A stretch of DNA of 63,713 nucleotides. Source: Clostridia bacterium. GTDB lineage: Bacteria > Bacillota > Clostridia > UBA1381. The stretch covers positions 1 through 63,713 of the forward strand of contig JAFQJD010000027.1 of assembly GCA_017415105.1 (NCBI GenBank). The letters are read 5' to 3'. The position numbers were made by a program, and so were the translations under genes. The notes under the pieces are model-generated. The model was not told the DNA's origin. It worked only from the letters and a program-made list of their open reading frames with translations, and searched no databases. This document shows positions 49,701-54,453 of this stretch, one piece after another (the first letter of the stretch is position 1; each line of letters begins with the position of its first letter).

Positions 49701-50060
49701 TGACACAACGCTTATACTGTCTACGCCTTTACCTGCGTTTTTCACCGTACGAGGCGTAAATCTGCTCTCAAAGCGATTATTTGTGTTTTGCCTATTACTT
49801 CCCTTGTTCTCTCTTGTTGTCGTTTCTAAAAGCGTTCTCGGCTTGAATGGTGCAGGTGTTGTGCTTTTGGTAGTGGTCTTTTTCTCTGTAGTTTTTTTCG
49901 GTGTAATCTTACTGAAGTCAGATGCAGTTGAAAGCCCGTCGTATTTCGACGTGCTTTCTTTCTTTTCCTGCTTCTTCTCTTTTTCTTTTACAGTACCGTT
50001 TATGGTATCTTCAAGAAGTGTTTTTTTCTTATACGGTCCGCCACTGTTCTTCACCATCAT
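40701..50060 (-). CDS. Giant polyvalent-type virion protein (3119 residues)
   Basis: The longest gene in the window. Approximate landmarks: low-complexity S/T/K/P-rich N-terminus containing SRFTPRTV; hydrophobic segment near 285-305; a metallopeptidase-like FDHEGVHATQ (HExxH-type, H678 region); a mixed alpha/beta module at 840-1020 followed by DIHFRLK; a long coiled coil at 1550-1665; a LIHPPTIKRNVLSNIAESA block near 1970 resembling large-polyvalent-protein regions; a second alpha/beta module near 2310-2430; a hydrophobic stretch near 2495-2525; and a Gly/Ser/Tyr-rich tail with two RFTP motifs. This fits polyvalent proteins injected with phage DNA. Its start overlaps the small terminase stop. 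Confidence 0.85.
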   Translation of the reverse strand: MMVKNSGGPYKKKTLLEDTINGTVKEKEKKQEKKESTSKYDGLSTASDFSKITPKKTTEKKTTTKSTTPAPFKPRTLLETTTRENKGSNRQNTNNRFESRFTPRTVKNAGKGVDSISVVSRLNSLDKSDIERDKKAIENAKKNPDSLYYQQNYKKRFYDIEERGYEEGVTRDLNELYSGLKEVKIRKNVTGELTEDETYVVKGMQDYEANSKHDAHRIDEVNEYGLAPVQFMSEQELNNYMYIRGKYDAILADLYYLNTDAYDKYEKEKRSASANKGFYEAVKKNPAIGYIAIPTLTVASGIMGLMAGAEQTINKVAGRNAVNIIDEEAAFKTDALGIAEQGITDSTDNPALKKLHEAGIEIVEEIGEGMLPGGEKVWGSGAGIARKYTELAQYGVDLSSTEAYISAMLTGGTSAVDLKFTKSGGEKIGKALTKGMRGGTLKTIIGNTAGSILSGMGAQVTRAVVDNIADATLLNDKGRYATIYKQYTEDGLTADEANKKAILDAYVTPVVNSAVMGGIFGGTASVPNTISTAVDFTRRGKELKRNNYSAIPRDIVKGMTERQALALRTELDGGVENAVIRQGSVYDKNSVAARNAKLLDKKVKAGKKLTNSEIGAQDILNRAEEYKFAMKSDAARRLTGVKTSYDGKLADDLEGSYSRGEIKLSTNLQDDYNSTFDHEGVHATQDGAIDVYSIYAQRIRENAQYSAMRNRIRGEYKDAKRTVSEETLDSEVATEFMRYAMPKTAEDYERLIRRVEGNPTLHDRMYNAIRDLRIKMYAKDGKVFKDKATGFEIEYSELLQMEKTLENALMGLRGAEFKGKTDGDVVFSLKNKNITINNRIPYTTVKNYISVIKNDYTALGQLKTNVKNLKRGTYHNKATGYSADVNADTIRKAIHPTNNKFNQFSDKYIQNLNAMVKLPELFENAVYIDSKNPQKNKIQNPSYKEYHHFVAPLFMDNAEYRAIITAREKTNSNTLYVLRVEVLPIKQRHTLSAAQHNNAVGSQWLSVPSDISISDLVNGVKIKNYDTNTYDTYSDADIHFRLKTNQDMNVFGRNVIDDLHAYNRKRGYGSAFDVLSSGMLPDFIRQSWRLFESGEIADGRKVLYLGGEEIAKAVRKKKGETDHMIATDFVEHFTNLYKQARTIKAYEGRLGISEKDIIETSVDIPRYVAELTTKNYANTDLMLTLHIERAIRSGYRLLKNGSDDFAIREALRPAAETILNESKTKDGNHLKFESESEYNAAVNKLTDDIIENYHLEQTAKNVTDSEVKKADTQKYGKDIEGLFRGIGLGITEGSVKKLGGSVRQMLDFVLDEDYNVTDFNGKLDEVIGEELTRLKVSPTDKAEIANTIICELREIAMSKIGKRKLELRGIMQAEIEAGRDTSEAWQAAHDELMVLYVREANLTGVYFPHGNPGNDYALRNPAKKLHKINVGSKEEFDSIVKERMGEMTYRISHNKDTADYGMRYVAMNGTMESFTYLSSKQKWNENDMGIAAALVGEFGALGEPQLEADVLILAAQKATEAGKLSQAFSLMYRLTPAGNIAFLNKTENNRIQFELERHPQRAEIEKQIEARQTKDAEERKSADKALYETDAEYKRDSDNKTRLQLDLEAAAKGEEEAKRKIAEYEELHRKNKLDKEFLAFMSGAGWRVENRRRQKLLEDGARDTMREIGMSEDDIEMYLTAVDVSPEKHRAFIRTLRDYMAQSESFLLRKEGEYQKWLVNEGKCSREAKKLRREIRQIAIRQRSVQNDYIVRAYRVNDDGELDPKGRHIVTDNPKASKWEIKKALGEDASHEAAEHYKSHVDMLYDKLGIKHTDSETFTLMRELANALPDIEDADELMDIIMITSRYRKTATGRRMEKMRSMMYRGLDKLGEKHRTGFTPVGETLDLRTKSMSETEGEPDNKMLKWLLGFGDKETNNIRRLLRKHFGNDTEQLKKIATSQMFGMIADTENVSTGRKAKNIMFQSQLIHPPTIKRNVLSNIAESARMNIVNNAAAAIDWLATRKGGQRVVGFENPFAGHKEGKARSEKAYLETALNVDILNNDHSRLGTPSKKRTFKRGPLAMGERILGYALGATDEYFKGAIYEQVRSGLEHFETRDIEDAVRRIDKRTDLKPKDKKRLKDSETEKIKKRYDEYAQQQMLYRTFQNESIIAQVSVGIRDALNIIGTGKELPDTNRSSIELKGRKLTHDFGLGDFINPYPLVSGNILDRVIDVTPVGAVKALVKCGKLAKEVYANNKDVKALESVDKKHVRDGMSDEERYKILANKTLKNIPKVSEERVRDIETKLSTNIDNASELSKTDRKKLFIKIGHEFGVYKDYTNEDVEISFEFTKNGMRESEEKQKGNYRAFAKMFSCFDDVIDRAIGIEVHNRNGEGYKVDTSLKEMYVLVSAFEDGENIIPVKLEIKEFNDRTNKLYVAIALEGIKKNEVVKQENTNNSVTQALARSNISISQLLKNVNPKDKDFIKYIPKQFLAKDNKVDRLPLPDSVLNAKRDALLSVANALISPVGWWLGAQLFKCGILLGGEPAEDEEDYERAKMNTQWTINWGAFERLVKGGGVTEPQKDDLIMPIGFLGPAAGVMTFGAEAFGDDTDEPVIDKILSSTGESVYAEFMAMSSVSGMRRYINDWKYADTPQEGMAAIAADAAMSFMPSTVRAIGNALDDHNRDPYRADSQLGVIGGKFLSKMPVTELRENVPLRIDLWGEAEVHTLGKGKLVDIMNNALSPAIFSRYETNVVTDELDKLTAKNKDLLKEILPKTPYRNNTGEFENGQPYSFKLDDENYEKYANLLGMTTYKAMHTLVTSDDYKHLTDTQKTTALAEISKESAELVKEIWVSHQQGVSDSSMQKRIDKYVASNEAKASKVVKTDNALKYIKLDGVKVEDVIDAGYRVPYTEEEKGEQIAYNYSMISKIRNGTYYDKSSRKYSSSLTAEQRQQLINSFVRSSEDLASGIEQKWISITGEFKNLTDKEKGIVIDQIGYNIDKVRLPDNVGSLVDTSVETEPVDLTYPFVPRNSNIIDTGWRADEYDREQAEEKKAEAAEDEDAKPESKSVEEYLSEYKGSGGGNSGYSRNYSKKSYNNSYGGGYSSGSSYRFTPSVQPVQKNTYRFTPRFGGSGSRFGKKF

Positions 50061-50455
50061 TCCACCTCATCTATAGTATCAGGGAGTATCACAACTCCGC
50101 CCGTTCTCTTATCGCCACTGTCATTCTCTGACTTCTTCGGTTTAACATATCCTGCACGGTCTAACACATCACTTGCAACATCCGCACGTGCTTTGTCGTT
50201 ATCTGATGCATCCATTATCTGTTCCTGTGTATCAAGAGCCTTTGATGCAAGCTGTGATATCCTTGCCTTCTGCACTCGCCTGAAGTCTGCCTCACGCTCC
50301 TCAAGCTCCTTCTTAAACAGCTCATCTTGCATCCAGTAAAAGATTGCTCTTCGTGACACTTTCACAGAATTAGCAATTTCATCAATCGTACCACGACCTG
50401 CGACTAAGTGCTCAATGACTTCTCTATGCCGTTTGTTTAGATTTTTTAGTGCCAC
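50057..50455 (-). CDS. Terminase small subunit
   Basis: About 132 residues. An N-terminal HTH (LNKRHREVIEHLVAGRGTID then EIANSVKVSRRAIFYWM) recognises the packaging site; a helical oligomerisation region follows (LASKALDTQEQIMDASDNDK). The best start is GTG at 50455 with GGAG ten bases upstream; the frame is open further but without a site. It is separated from the large subunit by about 17 kb. Confidence 0.8.
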   Translation of the reverse strand: MALKNLNKRHREVIEHLVAGRGTIDEIANSVKVSRRAIFYWMQDELFKKELEEREADFRRVQKARISQLASKALDTQEQIMDASDNDKARADVASDVLDRAGYVKPKKSENDSGDKRTGGVVILPDTIDEVE

Positions 50456-50523
50456 AAAATTGTTACTCCTTTCCTGAAAAAAAGTGCAAAATAGTGCAAT
50501 TTTCAAAATTATCATTCTTATTT

Positions 50524-50555
50524 CTACCTCACGCACGCACACGCACGTGAGGTAG
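50524..50555 (-). other. Hairpin with ACGC microsatellite in the late-operon leader
   Basis: CTACCTCACG (50524-50533) and CGTGAGGTAG (50546-50555) form a 10-bp stem around a loop made of CACGCA units. It sits about 70 bases before the small terminase start. No U-tract follows, so regulation or antitermination is more likely than termination. Confidence 0.55.
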
Positions 50556-50625
50556 ATGCTTTCTTACTGTTAATTATAAATTAAATCAGGTCGTAAAAAA
50601 AGGACATTTGCGGACATCTTTTTAC

Positions 50626-50798
50626 GCCTGCCCTCTACCTCTGCCTTTTGGCAGTACAGCCTACCATGCCCGATACCTTTGTAAAGAGTTTGCCTCAAAA
50701 ACTTTTTGCACACAAAAACTTTTTGAGTTTGCCACTTGACAAAGGCACCGCACGGGCATGGACTAAAGGCATTGTCGGCGAGAGGGCACGGGGCAGGC
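50626..50798. repeat. Long imperfect inverted repeat upstream of the small terminase
   Basis: Nested complementary blocks: GCCTGCCC (50626) with GGGCAGGC (50791-50798); CCATGCCCG (50664-50672) with CGGGCATGG (50753-50761); CCTTTGT with ACAAAGG; and at the apex a 15-bp arm pair 50694-50708 / 50713-50727 with one mismatch around CACA. It is most of the 485-base gene-free stretch between the small terminase and hicA. Possible roles are packaging site, replication origin, or a structured RNA. Confidence 0.65.
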
Positions 50799-50888
50799 TC
50801 ACTGTGATGCTCGCCAATACTGGTTGTTTTCAGTTGAAGTTATGAAAAAAATACCAAAAAAAAAAATCAAACTTTTTCGAGAAAAAGC

Positions 50889-50917
50889 TTGACAAATACG
50901 TATAAAAGGCGTATAAT
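50889..50917 (+). promoter_or_regulatory. Consensus promoter of hicAB
   Basis: TTGACA (50889-50894), 17-base spacer, TATAAT (50912-50917): a perfect sigma-70 promoter 24 bases before the hicA start. Confidence 0.9.
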
Positions 50918-50940
50918 ATAAGTATAGAAAGGAGCAGATG

Positions 50941-51114
50941 ATGAAAAGAAAAGATTTAATTAAACTGTTTGAAAAGAATGGTTGGTACTATAAACGTTCC
51001 GGCGGTAATCACGATATATACACTAACGGAAAAGATATTGAACCAATCTCAAGGCAACGAGAAATAAAAGAATCAGTAGCAATGGCTATCATAAAACGGC
51101 GAGGGTTTAAATAA
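50941..51114 (+). CDS. hicA: HicA-type mRNA interferase toxin
   Basis: 57 residues, MKRKDLIKLFEKNGWYYKRS followed by GGNHDIY with the catalytic histidine of the HicA dsRBD-like fold. It cleaves mRNA when free of HicB. AGGAG lies six bases upstream of the ATG. It precedes hicB by 44 bases under one promoter, the classic toxin-first arrangement. Confidence 0.93.
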   Translation: MKRKDLIKLFEKNGWYYKRSGGNHDIYTNGKDIEPISRQREIKESVAMAIIKRRGFK

Positions 51115-51158
51115 ATCCCTCGCACGTTTCACAAAATATATTCAGGAGGTATCTAAAA

Positions 51159-51548
51159 ATGAAAAATGTTTATCCCGCTATTTTACGGACAGAATCAGAC
51201 GGTGTTTTTGTTTTTATCCCAGACTTCAACGCCAACACACAAGGTGACACAATCGCAGATGCAATGGAGCAGGCTCGTGATGCAATCGGTATTATGGGAA
51301 TTGATATGGAAGATGATAATAAAGCACTTCCGACACCATCTGATTTGCATTCACTAACAATTAGTTCAGACGAAATCATATCTTTGATTGATATAGATTT
51401 TAAAGAATATCGAAGGAAAAACGAATTACGGACTGTTAAAAAGAATTGCACAATTCCGGGATGGTTAAGTTACGAAGCAGAAAAAGCAAATATAAACTTT
51501 TCAGCCGTACTTCAAAACGCACTAAAAAAAGAATTAAATCTTTCTTAA
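51159..51548 (+). CDS. hicB: HicB-type antitoxin
   Basis: 129 residues. The N-terminal half (VYPAILRTESDGVFVFIPDF and GDTIADAMEQARDAIG) is the partial RNase H-like HicB fold that neutralises HicA. The C-terminal CTIPGWLSYEAEKANINFS is a ribbon-helix-helix-like DNA-binding segment for autoregulation. AGGAGGT lies just before the start. Confidence 0.93.
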   Translation: MKNVYPAILRTESDGVFVFIPDFNANTQGDTIADAMEQARDAIGIMGIDMEDDNKALPTPSDLHSLTISSDEIISLIDIDFKEYRRKNELRTVKKNCTIPGWLSYEAEKANINFSAVLQNALKKELNLS

Positions 51549-51560
51549 CCCACACAAAAC

Positions 51561-51592
51561 GGCAGCGGAACTACTCCGCTGCCGTCTTTTTC
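51561..51592. terminator. Bidirectional terminator between hicB and the ArpU/DUF1492-like gene
   Basis: GGCAGCGGA / TCCGCTGCC with a five-base loop (ACTAC) that contains the minus-strand gene's stop codon. On the plus strand it is followed by GTCTTTTTC. Confidence 0.8.
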
Positions 51593-51876
51593 TTTTCCAA
51601 AAACTCCAACGCACGCCGATGCAGGCGTCTGATTTGCCTCGGTGAGTAGTGCATATGCTCCGCCGTCTCCTCTGTTGTCATTCCGTTTATGTATCTGCAC
51701 ACCAAAACAAGGCGTAACCGATAATCGTCTACGCTAAAAATAAGGTCATCCGCCGCCTTGATTTTTTTATCAAGCCTTTTTATATACGGCGACGACCGCC
51801 CCGCTTTTCCGACACGCTCCGCCCTCTCAAGCTCGCATGCACGCCGACCTTTGAGTATTTCCTTTACGTTCTTCGT
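51571..51876 (-). CDS. ArpU/DUF1492-like late regulator with ACG start
   Basis: A frame closed by TAG at 51571-51573 encodes about 101 residues: KNVKEILKGRRACELERAER, YRLRLVLVCRYINGMTTEET, then the sigma-4-like HTH EHMHYSPRQIRRLHRRALEF. Such proteins activate phage late operons, and it is the last early gene before the late module. No ATG, GTG or TTG is available; the best start is ACG at 51874-51876, seven bases after AAGGGGTG. Either ACG is used or the ATG has been mutated. Confidence 0.7.
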   Translation of the reverse strand, partial: TKNVKEILKGRRACELERAERVGKAGRSSPYIKRLDKKIKAADDLIFSVDDYRLRLVLVCRYINGMTTEETAEHMHYSPRQIRRLHRRALEFLEKKKTAAE

Positions 51877-52627
51877 TTCTCATCACCCCTTCACGCCTTA
51901 TCATAATATATCTTCGATACGGATAGCCGTCATCAGTAAAGCCTGTCCATATACTGCCATTCTTTACATCATACATATATCCGTCAATCTTTCTTGATGA
52001 TACATCACCACGCCAATGGTCCGCTCTTACTCTCTTTATCTTCGGAGCTCTCGGCTTTTTAAGATTTCGTGACTTGCAAATCTTCTTTGCCTTTACTCCC
52101 TTGTGATGTTTTCTGTCTCTCTCTTCTTCCGGAAGCTGATCGTCAAGCTCGCCTTTTGTAAGATAGCTTGCAAGCTGTGACAATTCACCCGAATATGTCT
52201 TTGATATGTATACCGCACCATTCCACAGTTCTATTATTTTACTTACGTCAAACCATTCAGGTATAAGTATGTGATGATGCAGTCCGCCAAGACTTCCCTC
52301 TTCAGTCACACCTATGTAATACAGCTCTTTATATTTACGCTTCAGCTTCTTGAAAAGCTTCTTCAGATTATCGTGAGCCTCATCTATATCCAAAGGTCTC
52401 TCCCCAAGATGATATGATAAGCGTATCCAGTAATCACCCTTCTTAAAATTCTCTAATGCATACAACACTATATTCTGTGCTGACCTTCTTGCATTAACCG
52501 CCGCTTGCTGTTCTGTTGTCTTCTTTGTCTTCGGAGCTCTGACCTTTTCAGAGCTATTAAACTTAAACGTGTGATAATCTTCTACTATTGCTACATTACC
52601 ACCGAACGACATCTTCTCTAAATACAT
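51827..52627 (-). CDS. HUH-type rolling-circle Rep-like protein
   Basis: 266 residues. Motif 1-like YWIRLSYHLGERPLD near residues 85-100, the HUH metal site in GGLHHHILIP near 145, and a tyrosine motif near 170-190 (YSGELSQLASYLTKG) follow the order of rolling-circle replication initiators. It would nick an origin and form a 5'-phosphotyrosine link. The basic C-terminal part (KSRNLKKPRAPKIKRVRADH) may bind DNA. It overlaps the following regulator gene by 50 bases. No other replication enzyme is recognised in the prophage. Confidence 0.75.
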   Translation of the reverse strand: MYLEKMSFGGNVAIVEDYHTFKFNSSEKVRAPKTKKTTEQQAAVNARRSAQNIVLYALENFKKGDYWIRLSYHLGERPLDIDEAHDNLKKLFKKLKRKYKELYYIGVTEEGSLGGLHHHILIPEWFDVSKIIELWNGAVYISKTYSGELSQLASYLTKGELDDQLPEEERDRKHHKGVKAKKICKSRNLKKPRAPKIKRVRADHWRGDVSSRKIDGYMYDVKNGSIWTGFTDDGYPYRRYIMIRREGVMRNEERKGNTQRSACMRA

Positions 52628-52673
52628 ATCTATACCTATCCTTGTTCCTGAATTTAATTAAATAAGCAGGAAT

Positions 52674-52697
52674 AAAAGCCCGCCACTCCGGGCTTTT
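52674..52697 (-). terminator. Internal hairpin upstream of rep
   Basis: AAAAGCCCG / CGGGCTTTT with a six-base loop. On the minus strand it ends TTTTATTCC, so it may attenuate early transcription before rep; it also reads as a stem with ATTTTG on the plus strand. Confidence 0.65.
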
Positions 52698-52728
52698 ATT
52701 TTGTTGTTTCTTTTTATATTATGTAAAC

Positions 52729-53055
52729 TTACACTCTGCCCTTAAATGCCTGCATACAACACGGGCAGAAGTTCACCGGCATATTAACCTCATCTGCCTT
52801 TTCATATATTGCACCTACCTCAGGACCGCAGGACGGGCAGTAATACTTACCGTCCTGTATAACTGTGTGCTGAGGTATAACGCCACCAATTTCCTTACGC
52901 AGGAACCGGAACAGCTCAACCCTGTTCATATCATTTGAGTAGCGTTCCGGATCTCTGCCTTTCCAAAGCTTCTGTGCTCTGTCATTATAGACTTTTATAT
53001 GGCTGTCAAGCTCTATAAGTGCACGCTCAAGTATTGAATGTTCTTCGCTTACCAT
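52729..53055 (-). CDS. Zinc-ribbon phage protein
   Basis: 108 residues with a helical N-terminus (ILERALIELDSHIKVYNDRA) and two CxxC pairs (YYCPSCGPE, NFCPCCMQA) forming a probable zinc ribbon. GGAG lies eight bases before the ATG. An early-operon gene of unknown role; nucleic-acid binding is plausible. Confidence 0.7.
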   Translation of the reverse strand: MVSEEHSILERALIELDSHIKVYNDRAQKLWKGRDPERYSNDMNRVELFRFLRKEIGGVIPQHTVIQDGKYYCPSCGPEVGAIYEKADEVNMPVNFCPCCMQAFKGRV

Positions 53056-53069
53056 TTTCCATTCTCCAT

Positions 53070-53297
53070 TTACATAAGCTCTACGGACGTATAATCAATA
53101 ACATAACCGCACCAGCATTCATTGTCGCTCTTAATCTTAACACGGTATATAATTCTCTCATCCGGCAGCTTCTCCACTTCAATACCGGTGATTTTATACT
53201 CACCCTCAAGCCCGAGCGTATAATGGCGGTGAGGATACTTTATCCTGCACCGTCTGCCTATACTGCCGTAGAACTCTCTTAATTCATTTACCTTCAT
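53070..53297 (-). CDS. Small phage protein, unknown
   Basis: 75 residues, MKVNELREFYGSIGRRCRIK, beta-rich with WCGYVIDY near the C-terminus. Its start overlaps the stop of the 56-residue gene upstream (ATGA), so it is translationally coupled. No family recognised. Confidence 0.65.
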   Translation of the reverse strand: MKVNELREFYGSIGRRCRIKYPHRHYTLGLEGEYKITGIEVEKLPDERIIYRVKIKSDNECWCGYVIDYTSVELM

Positions 53298-53464
53298 AGT
53301 TTCTTCTTATAGAAAGGACAACCCTCACATTTATGTTTATCATCAGCTACGTTATAAAAATCCGACAACGCCTGACACTTCTTTTTAGTTCTGCCATCTG
53401 TCGGCTTTATGTAACCAAAACAATCTGTGTAAATTCCTTCTTGATCTTTTATCTTTCTTGCCAT
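53294..53464 (-). CDS. 56-residue zinc-binding-like phage protein
   Basis: ATG at 53462-53464 overlaps the stop of the DUF3102 gene as TGATG. The sequence MARKIKDQEGIYTDCFGYIK ends with HKCEGCPFYKKKL; four cysteines in all suggest metal binding. It fits exactly between two coupled genes, which supports its reality. Confidence 0.75.
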   Translation of the reverse strand: MARKIKDQEGIYTDCFGYIKPTDGRTKKKCQALSDFYNVADDKHKCEGCPFYKKKL

Positions 53465-54453
53465 CACAGACCGAACTCCCCTCTGTACTTATCAAACATA
53501 GCACTCACCGCCTGCTTGAACCTGCCCTGCATTGCCGCATCATTGATACCCTTGAACGCAGTTATCATTTTATTCATAGTGTCCTGTGCCGTATTGAACT
53601 GTGCCTTAAACTCTGTCACCGCAGGGTCAGCCATAAGCACCTGCTTCTTTAGGTTCTCTATCTCAAGCTTTGCCTTGTCCGCCTCGGCTTCCGCAGTACG
53701 GCGTGCTTCCTCGGCTTTTGAAAGCTTGTCCTTTGTTTTCTTGATAGCTTCCTCAATCTCTTTAGCCTTGCTTTCCGCCGCCGCACTTTCAGCCTCTTTC
53801 TTCAGCTCAAGAAGCTTGTCCTTCGGTATCTCCGGATTCTTTGCAAGGTCCTTGTATTTCTTGACATCTGCCTTTGCCTTATCAAGCTTCGTGTTAAGCT
53901 CTGATATACTTGTTTCCAAACCCTTAACACTAAGCTCCGCTTTCTCTCTTTCCTTATCACTCTCCTCGGCACGTGCAAGTGCTGCGTTCATCCTCTCTTC
54001 CATATCCGCCGCCTGCTCTGCCGCCGCAACCGCCGCATCACGTTCTTTTATAAGCTTGTCAAGCTCACGTGTTGAAAGCTCGGAAACATTGTTCTCTTTC
54101 ACAAACTCCTCAACCTCATCATCCGGCACAGCAAGTAGCTTTAAAGCCTGTGAATAGCTCAAATTCGTAAACGTTTCCGAATTTAATTCCGCCCCGAAAA
54201 GGCTTACCTGCGTGCTTCCGAACTTCTTAAATATCTGCATATGCTTGTTCGCAGTAGACTGCGAGAACTGAACTTCATTCTTAAGCCACTCGCCCCACTC
54301 ACCGTGCGGAAGTATCTCCTTTGCCTCAACTAATCGTCTGCCGATTTCTACTGCATATATAAGCATCATTCTCTGTGCCTGTGCACAGATGTCTTTTATC
54401 TCTGTCGTTACTACAGCTATATCACGCTGCTGTTTTACTACTCCTTTTTCCAT
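53464..54453 (-). CDS. DUF3102 domain protein with long coiled coil
   Basis: 329 residues. The N-terminal 100 (IYAVEIGRRLVEAKEILPHG, GEWGEWLKNEVQFSQSTANK) match the DUF3102 family, common in phages and plasmids and sometimes linked with DNA partition or replication. Residues 125-290 are a continuous coiled coil rich in E, K and A. Start ATG lies inside the end of the PcfJ-like gene with AAGGAG upstream. Confidence 0.82.
   Translation of the reverse strand: MEKGVVKQQRDIAVVTTEIKDICAQAQRMMLIYAVEIGRRLVEAKEILPHGEWGEWLKNEVQFSQSTANKHMQIFKKFGSTQVSLFGAELNSETFTNLSYSQALKLLAVPDDEVEEFVKENNVSELSTRELDKLIKERDAAVAAAEQAADMEERMNAALARAEESDKEREKAELSVKGLETSISELNTKLDKAKADVKKYKDLAKNPEIPKDKLLELKKEAESAAAESKAKEIEEAIKKTKDKLSKAEEARRTAEAEADKAKLEIENLKKQVLMADPAVTEFKAQFNTAQDTMNKMITAFKGINDAAMQGRFKQAVSAMFDKYRGEFGL

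Noticed and set aside
40701-50060. Giant gene as an artefact of fused genes
   Set aside because: The single frame runs 9.4 kb without a stop, with consistent codon use and recognisable modules through its length. A frameshift fusion would have shown internal starts with strong ribosome binding sites.
50648-50845. 65-residue plus-strand frame in the gap upstream of the small terminase
   Set aside because: It coincides with the long inverted repeat, which explains the open frame; no ribosome binding site is present.
53333-54157. 274-residue plus-strand frame opposite the DUF3102 gene
   Set aside because: It mirrors the Ala/Glu/Lys-rich coiled coil as Ser/Leu/Phe-rich sequence; the minus-strand gene is well supported.
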